Below, piece after piece: positions 59,361 to 64,000 of a stretch of DNA of 64,000 bases (position 1 is the stretch's first letter; every line of letters starts with the position of its first letter). The stretch is from Spirosoma telluris (GTDB lineage Bacteria > Bacteroidota > Bacteroidia > Cytophagales > Spirosomataceae). A program made the position numbers and the translations under genes. Below the pieces are notes generated by a model that was given only the letters and a program-made list of their open reading frames with translations, did not search any database and was not told the origin of the DNA. The stretch is taken from contig QLII01000001.1 of NCBI GenBank assembly GCA_003259005.1, forward strand, positions 7,431,001 to 7,495,000, written 5' to 3'.

Positions 59361-60338
59361 ATGAAACAGATATCAATCCTAATCCCAAAAGGAGCTATTT
59401 TAGGTAGCCTGGAAGGCACTCGCCAATTGTTTTCCGAAGTAAATAATTTCTTTAGAGCCAGGGGCGAAGAACCTTTATTTAATGTCCAATTAGTAGGCCT
59501 TTCGAAAGAAACACCGCTGAGTGGCGGCTTATTTACTGTTCATGCAGATTTGTTAATAAATGAAGTACAAAAAGCAGATTTAATTGTTATTCCAGCCCTT
59601 GATGGTGATCTGCAAATTTCATTACAAAACAACCGGGATTTTATTCCCTGGATTATTAACCAATATGAAAACGGGGCCGAGGTAGCTAGCCTTTGTTTAG
59701 GGGCTTTTTTATTGGCTTCTACGGGGTTGCTTAAAGGGAGAAAATGTGCTACTCACTGGCTGGCGGCCAATCAGTTTCGGCAGTTATTTCCGGAGGTAGA
59801 CCTGGTAACAGAGAAAATCATTACCGATGAACATGGGATTTATTCGAGCGGAGGGGCTTTTTCGTACTTGAATCTTATTCTTTATCTGATTGAGAAATAT
59901 GCTGGGCGTGATATTGCGATTCTGGCGGCCAAAGTATTTGCTATCGAAATTGATCGGGAGGAACAGTCATCTTTCACGATTTTTCAGGGGCAGAAAGCGC
60001 ATGAGGATGAGCCAATTAAAAAGGCACAGGAATTTATTGAGCAAAATTTTCAGGATAAAATATCGGTAGATGATCTGGCTTCAAAATTTGCTTTGGGCAG
60101 ACGTAATTTAGAGCGAAGATTCAAAAAGGCTACGTCAAATACGGTTGCTGAATATATGCAACGGGTGAAAATGGAAGCTGCCAAGAAAAGCCTGGAAACG
60201 GGACGAAAAACAGTTAATGAAATTATGTATGATGTTGGCTATTCGGATACAAAAGCATTCAGAACCATATTTAAAAAAATAACAGGGTTAGCCCCCGTTG
60301 ATTATAGGAATAAATACAATAAAGAAATGATTGCATAG
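59361..60338 (+). CDS. GlxA-type AraC-family transcriptional regulator
   Basis: The 325-residue protein has an N-terminal DJ-1/PfpI-like domain (residues about 1-190, with VASLCLGAFLLASTGLLKGR holding the nucleophile-elbow Cys) and a C-terminal AraC helix-turn-helix pair (ISVDDLASKFALGRRNLERRF and VNEIMYDVGYSDTKAFRTIF). This is the GlxA arrangement. It is divergent from the RibD-like gene and may control it and the VOC gene; that is inference. Confidence 0.92.
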   Translation: MKQISILIPKGAILGSLEGTRQLFSEVNNFFRARGEEPLFNVQLVGLSKETPLSGGLFTVHADLLINEVQKADLIVIPALDGDLQISLQNNRDFIPWIINQYENGAEVASLCLGAFLLASTGLLKGRKCATHWLAANQFRQLFPEVDLVTEKIITDEHGIYSSGGAFSYLNLILYLIEKYAGRDIAILAAKVFAIEIDREEQSSFTIFQGQKAHEDEPIKKAQEFIEQNFQDKISVDDLASKFALGRRNLERRFKKATSNTVAEYMQRVKMEAAKKSLETGRKTVNEIMYDVGYSDTKAFRTIFKKITGLAPVDYRNKYNKEMIA

Positions 60339-60439
60339 TTCTACATAGTTTAGTATTAAAGAGAGAAAATTCGTTGTAGATAACTATTTTTTTTCTGGAG
60401 TAGTTTTTTTTGTTTTTAGTACTCCGTGTTTAATAATGT

Positions 60440-61219
60440 TTATCTATGCAAAAAGTGTCTTAGAAAATCGTCTTTATAACTTCTGCTTAGGGGAATTAAC
60501 TGTGATCCAATTCCTACTTCTGCCTCATTAAATGAATCGACTTTGTTGATGTTGACGGCATAGGAGCGGTGAATGCGGACGAGTTCTGGCTGGTTGATCC
60601 GTTCCAGAATGCCACTGAGGGTTAGGCGAAGTACGTATTTGCGGCTCGTCGTGAATAAGGTGGTATAGATGTTATCCGCTTCCAGATAAAGCAGATCGCT
60701 CAGGTTGACTTTTACGAACTGATAGTTCTGTTTGATAAACAGATAGTCGTTGATTTGCAAAATAGCTTCGCGGCCAAGGGCATCACGTTCAGTTGAACCC
60801 GTTGATGGTTGGTTGGCGGGAATTGGTGCTGTTCGGGCCGTGAAATTGTGGATGGCCAGTTCAATAGCGGTTCGAAGGCTGTGCAGTTGATACGGCTTAT
60901 TGACGTAAGCCGCCGGATAGGTCTGTTTCGCACGTTCCAGTGTTTCCCGGTCGGTAAGCGCAGTTAGGTAAATGACGGGTACGGGGCGCTCTGTAGTGAT
61001 GTGCTGAACCGTTTGAATGCCATCCCAATCGCCTTTGATCGTAATGTCGCATAACAAAAGATCGACGGGCTGCCGTTTGAATAAGTCGAGGGCTTTACGC
61101 CCATTATTGGCAGTGCCAACCACATCGTACCCTTCTTCTTCCAGGCTATCACTCAGTTCCATCGCCAGGATGGGCTCGTCTTCAACAATCAGGATTTTTA
61201 CGCGTTCGTCAGCATTCAT
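60440..61219 (-). CDS. LytTR-family response regulator
   Basis: The 259-residue protein has a receiver domain (ILIVEDEPILAMELSDSL, phosphoacceptor in LLLCDITIKG, VIYLTALTD, AAYVNKPYQ) and a LytTR DNA-binding domain (FVKVNLSDLLYLEADNIYTTLF, LVRIHRSYAVNINKVDSF). It is downstream of a HisKA_2-type kinase on the same strand with a 46-bp gap, so they form a two-component pair. Confidence 0.92.
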   Translation of the reverse strand: MNADERVKILIVEDEPILAMELSDSLEEEGYDVVGTANNGRKALDLFKRQPVDLLLCDITIKGDWDGIQTVQHITTERPVPVIYLTALTDRETLERAKQTYPAAYVNKPYQLHSLRTAIELAIHNFTARTAPIPANQPSTGSTERDALGREAILQINDYLFIKQNYQFVKVNLSDLLYLEADNIYTTLFTTSRKYVLRLTLSGILERINQPELVRIHRSYAVNINKVDSFNEAEVGIGSQLIPLSRSYKDDFLRHFLHR

Positions 61220-61265
61220 AACGACTAAATTAACAGGGAATAGGGTCTTTAGAGGATTCTATAAA

Positions 61266-63071
61266 CTACACCTGTGGGCGGACGGCAGGCATGTGCAGGC
61301 GGAATAAGGTACCGTTCTGCTTGAGCAATTCAAAGTGGCCTTCCAATTGTTCGCTGAGAGAGGCAATCAGCCGTTTTCCAAATGAAGACTTATTACCTTT
61401 TCGTTGCCATTCAGATACGTCGATGCCCGGACCATTATCCTGAACTTCCAACATAATGCCCGGACTAGATTGATCGGACTGTCGCCGTAAGTCGATCCGA
61501 AGCAACGGGCGCTTGCCATCGGTCTTACTGTAGGCGTATTTGAATGCATTCGTAACCAGTTCATTAACAATAAGGCCGAGCGGCATGGCCATGTCTACGT
61601 CCAGTTCCTGTAGTTCGATGTTGAGCTGCAGGTCAAACTCATCGGCAGAATAGTCGTAGGCCCGCATTAGACTTTCCGACAAATCGGTTAGGTAGTCACG
61701 CATGTTCACCGTTGTTACCTCGTCGGTTTGGTAAAGGCGTTGGTGGATGAGCGACATCGCTTCTACGCGTTGCTGTCCTACGCGAACGGCCTGGATGGCT
61801 TTTTCGTCGTCAAGGCGATTTGACTGGAGTTTAAGCAAGCTGGACACAATCGCTAAATTATTTTTCACGCGATGGTGTAACTCCTTCATCATCAGGGTTA
61901 GCTGATTGGATTGCTGCGCAATTTTCGCCCGACTTTGCCGAACCCGTTCGTACAGCCAATATAGCGTGCCCAGCAGAATAGTCAATACAATTAAACCACC
62001 CACACCTGCCCATATCTGGCGGGTCTGACGGGCATTTGTACTCGCCAACTGCCGAATGCTCTCTTCTTTCTCGCGCGTTTGATAGCGGGTTTCCAGTTCC
62101 GCCACCTGTCTGTTTTTTGTCGCATTAAAGACACTATCATGACTAGCCATCTGTCGTTTATAATAGGTCAGTGCCTGGCGAAAGTCACCCCGTTTCTCAT
62201 AGATACGGCTTAAATGGCTATTTACGTCTTCGAGCACAGAGTGCTTATCGGCACCCGTTTTTTCTGCCCAGACCAGAGCCCGACGGCAGGCAGCTTCGGC
62301 TTCATCTAATTTGTTCAATGGAATCAATGCATAAGGGATACTGGCATCCACATAGCCTAGCAGGAATTCATCTTTTTCTTTAGTGGCATAGGCCATCACT
62401 TGTCTAAACGCCTGTTCCGCCCGCTCATATTGGCCCATATTTTTGTAGAGCAGGCCTGCATTAAACAGGTTTCCGTAATAGGTCTGCCACTCTTTTTGCT
62501 TCCTATAGTAAGCAAGTACCTTTTCTGTATAGGGTAATGCCGACGCATAGTGCTTACTTTGGCTATCGATATTGATCAGTTCACTATAGAACTCGGGTAA
62601 AAGCTGCTCGTAGCCCAGTTGCTGGGCAAATGCGATCCCGCGTTGTATATATTGACGGGCCTCCTTGACCTTATTGAGTCGATTATAACAGAAGCCTATA
62701 AAATGGAAGGTCCGGATAAAATTGCGCTGATCGCCACTGGCTTTAAGGGTGGTCTGGGCTTTTTGATACCAGGAAATAGCTTGGCCAAAGTCGCCGGTTA
62801 ATTCATACCATCGCCCCATTTTTCGGTAACTCATCCCAGTTCTCCGGATATCCTCACCAGCCTGCGAAATCGTTAAGGCTTGTTCAAGTATCTTTTTTGC
62901 CGGAATGAATTGATTTGCATCCATTAAGGAATCACCAAGGTTCCAAAGTACTTGTAGTTTAGTTGAATCGGGCGCATTGGATACGGTTGGTGGTAGTTCC
63001 TGTTGGGCTAGTACAATGCAGGACACCAGACAGAGTGTACTGATCAGTAAAAGCTTAACTAAATCAATCAT
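61266..63071 (-). CDS. TPR-containing sensor histidine kinase (HisKA_2 type)
   Basis: The 601-residue protein has a signal peptide (LLLISTLCLVSCIVLAQ), about six periplasmic TPR repeats (ISWYQKAQTTLKASGD, AEQAFRQVMAYATKEKD and others), and one membrane span (IWAGVGGLIVLTILLGTLYWLY). A HisKA_2 dimerisation domain has ELHHRVKNNLAIVSSLLKLQ near residue 396 and the ATPase N box is LIVNELVTNAFKYA. A palindrome lies 14 bp upstream of the start. It probably signals to the adjacent LytTR regulator. Confidence 0.92.
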   Translation of the reverse strand: MIDLVKLLLISTLCLVSCIVLAQQELPPTVSNAPDSTKLQVLWNLGDSLMDANQFIPAKKILEQALTISQAGEDIRRTGMSYRKMGRWYELTGDFGQAISWYQKAQTTLKASGDQRNFIRTFHFIGFCYNRLNKVKEARQYIQRGIAFAQQLGYEQLLPEFYSELINIDSQSKHYASALPYTEKVLAYYRKQKEWQTYYGNLFNAGLLYKNMGQYERAEQAFRQVMAYATKEKDEFLLGYVDASIPYALIPLNKLDEAEAACRRALVWAEKTGADKHSVLEDVNSHLSRIYEKRGDFRQALTYYKRQMASHDSVFNATKNRQVAELETRYQTREKEESIRQLASTNARQTRQIWAGVGGLIVLTILLGTLYWLYERVRQSRAKIAQQSNQLTLMMKELHHRVKNNLAIVSSLLKLQSNRLDDEKAIQAVRVGQQRVEAMSLIHQRLYQTDEVTTVNMRDYLTDLSESLMRAYDYSADEFDLQLNIELQELDVDMAMPLGLIVNELVTNAFKYAYSKTDGKRPLLRIDLRRQSDQSSPGIMLEVQDNGPGIDVSEWQRKGNKSSFGKRLIASLSEQLEGHFELLKQNGTLFRLHMPAVRPQV

Positions 63072-63084
63072 GGGAGAGGAGGTT

Positions 63085-63100
63085 AATTAGTGCACTAATT
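63085..63100. promoter_or_regulatory. 16-bp perfect palindrome upstream of the sensor kinase
   Basis: AATTAGTGCACTAATT is perfectly self-complementary and lies 14 bp before the kinase ATG. It could be an operator for the kinase/regulator operon. No direct evidence of binding is available. Confidence 0.4.
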
Positions 63101-63370
63101 TAGACTATATACTTATTCGGTAACAACAGGGATATATTTATTTATGGTTATTTGTTTGTCCTATTTATAGAATGACCCTTCCCAATTCCTATTGGCACAG
63201 ATACTATTTACCATTGTTTACGGCCCACCCTTGGTGTTATTCGCCTACCAAAGTCAGTTCTTGGCTAACTACGTTTGGTTAGCTACCTACATTTCTCCGC
63301 AGTGTCTTTTTGAGGGTAGTAATTTAGATCCATCATTTAATAACGCACCTACTCATCAACTCTCTTGATC

Positions 63371-64000
63371 ATGAAGACGCCAGTTCAACTTGTTTTACTA
63401 GGGGGCGGATACGTCACGGTTTGGGCCTATCGCTCGCTGGTCTGGCGTTTATGGCCCGAACTAACCGATGGCCGAGTTGAACTAACTGTGATTTGTCCCA
63501 ATACCCACCACGCATTTCGTGGCTGGACCGCCGAAACGCTGACGGATATTCTTCAGGAGAAAAATCAGATTAGTTCGCTCACCGAATTAATGCCCAGAGC
63601 CCGATTGATACAGGGCCAGGCGACGGCTATTGAAACGGGGACTAAAACCATATTCGTGAAACTGCCGGATGGCTCTCAACAGATAAAGATTACGTATGAT
63701 CACCTGCTTCTGGGCATTGGGGCGTTTGATAGCGAAGCGGTAGAGGGTATCCGGCAGTATGGGTATCAGATAAAAGCCCAGGATGCCTTTCTGCGGACGA
63801 AAGCAATGATCCCGGCTTTAGTACAGAAGGCGGCTAAGGAGAGTCCCGAAATGGCCCGTAATTTATTGACATTCATCGTTGCAGGTGGAGGTTTCGCTGG
63901 CGTTGAGCTGGCTACCAATCTGGTCGAATACATCAATGTCCTTAAAAAAGAGTACCCTTCGCTACAGGGCATCGACCCGCAACTGCGACTTATTCATCGC
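63371..64000 (+). CDS. NDH-2-like FAD-dependent oxidoreductase (cut by window edge)
   Basis: From ATG 63371 an open frame of 210 codons runs to the right edge. It starts QLVLLGGGYVTVWAYRSL, an FAD-binding Rossmann motif, and has a second one at LTFIVAGGGFAGVELATN. The order matches type II NADH dehydrogenase-like or related pyridine nucleotide-disulfide oxidoreductases. The rest lies outside the window. The 299-bp region before it holds only the palindrome near the kinase start and no gene. Confidence 0.85.
   Translation, partial: MKTPVQLVLLGGGYVTVWAYRSLVWRLWPELTDGRVELTVICPNTHHAFRGWTAETLTDILQEKNQISSLTELMPRARLIQGQATAIETGTKTIFVKLPDGSQQIKITYDHLLLGIGAFDSEAVEGIRQYGYQIKAQDAFLRTKAMIPALVQKAAKESPEMARNLLTFIVAGGGFAGVELATNLVEYINVLKKEYPSLQGIDPQLRLIHR

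Noticed and set aside
1..64000. tRNA, rRNA, attachment sites or phage genes
   Set aside because: I found no cloverleaf, rRNA-like stretch, integrase or phage structural gene.

Overview
The window looks like a chromosomal segment of a Cytophagales bacterium, most like Spirosoma or a close relative (Bacteroidota). This is an inference from gene content: a type IX secretion C-terminal sorting domain, SprB-type repeats, a DUF5686 outer-membrane protein, many LytS/LytTR two-component pairs, a GlxA-type regulator and TAnnTTTG promoter motifs. I see no rRNA, tRNA, CRISPR array, transposase or phage gene.

Layout. 1-5.4 kb: nucleotidyltransferase, small exported protein, pth, a T9SS cargo protein, pyrR. 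5.6-12.4 kb: a DUF5686 protein, a cassette of two paralogous LytS kinases plus one LytTR regulator, and an FAD monooxygenase. 12.7-20.8 kb: an NHL-repeat exported protein flanked by two copies of the fdhD 5' end, then fdhD, a lipid kinase, an App1-type phosphatase and an FdhF/YdeP molybdopterin oxidoreductase. 20.8-27.6 kb: a gene-poor, AT-rich stretch with small or decayed ORFs, a BrkB-family protein, an ECF sigma factor and three copies of a palindromic repeat. 27.6-41.6 kb: a GbsR/DCC/epimerase operon, M23 peptidase, kelch lipoprotein, POT transporter, NTF2-like protein, an NAD(P)/FAD reductase with its 2Fe-2S ferredoxin, and a large sensor kinase with LytTR regulator. 41.9-54.5 kb: an unusual signalling locus. 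54.8-64 kb: S9 peptidase, DoxX-like protein, VOC and RibD-like enzymes, GlxA-type regulator, another kinase/regulator pair, and the start of an NDH-2-like gene.

The locus at 41.9-52.1 kb is the best candidate for an undescribed system. On one strand it encodes a membrane FHA protein with a zinc ribbon, a membrane protein with an Asp-rich loop, a second FHA protein with a zinc ribbon, a PP2C phosphatase, a caspase-like peptidase, a membrane Ser/Thr kinase with TPRs, an exported TPR protein and a WD40 lipoprotein. It converges with an ECF sigma/anti-sigma pair and an exported protein built from two copies of one domain. The parts suggest a kinase/phosphatase/FHA circuit spanning the inner membrane and linked to a caspase-like protease. 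The function is not known.

Caution on gene integrity: 18 genes are broken by 22 single-base frameshifts. Each is repaired by adding one base, in nearly all cases to a homopolymer, and each repaired gene has a length divisible by three and a normal family length. I treat these as sequencing undercalls and give full-gene coordinates. The only convincing true pseudogene is the receiver-domain remnant at 21.2-21.7 kb.
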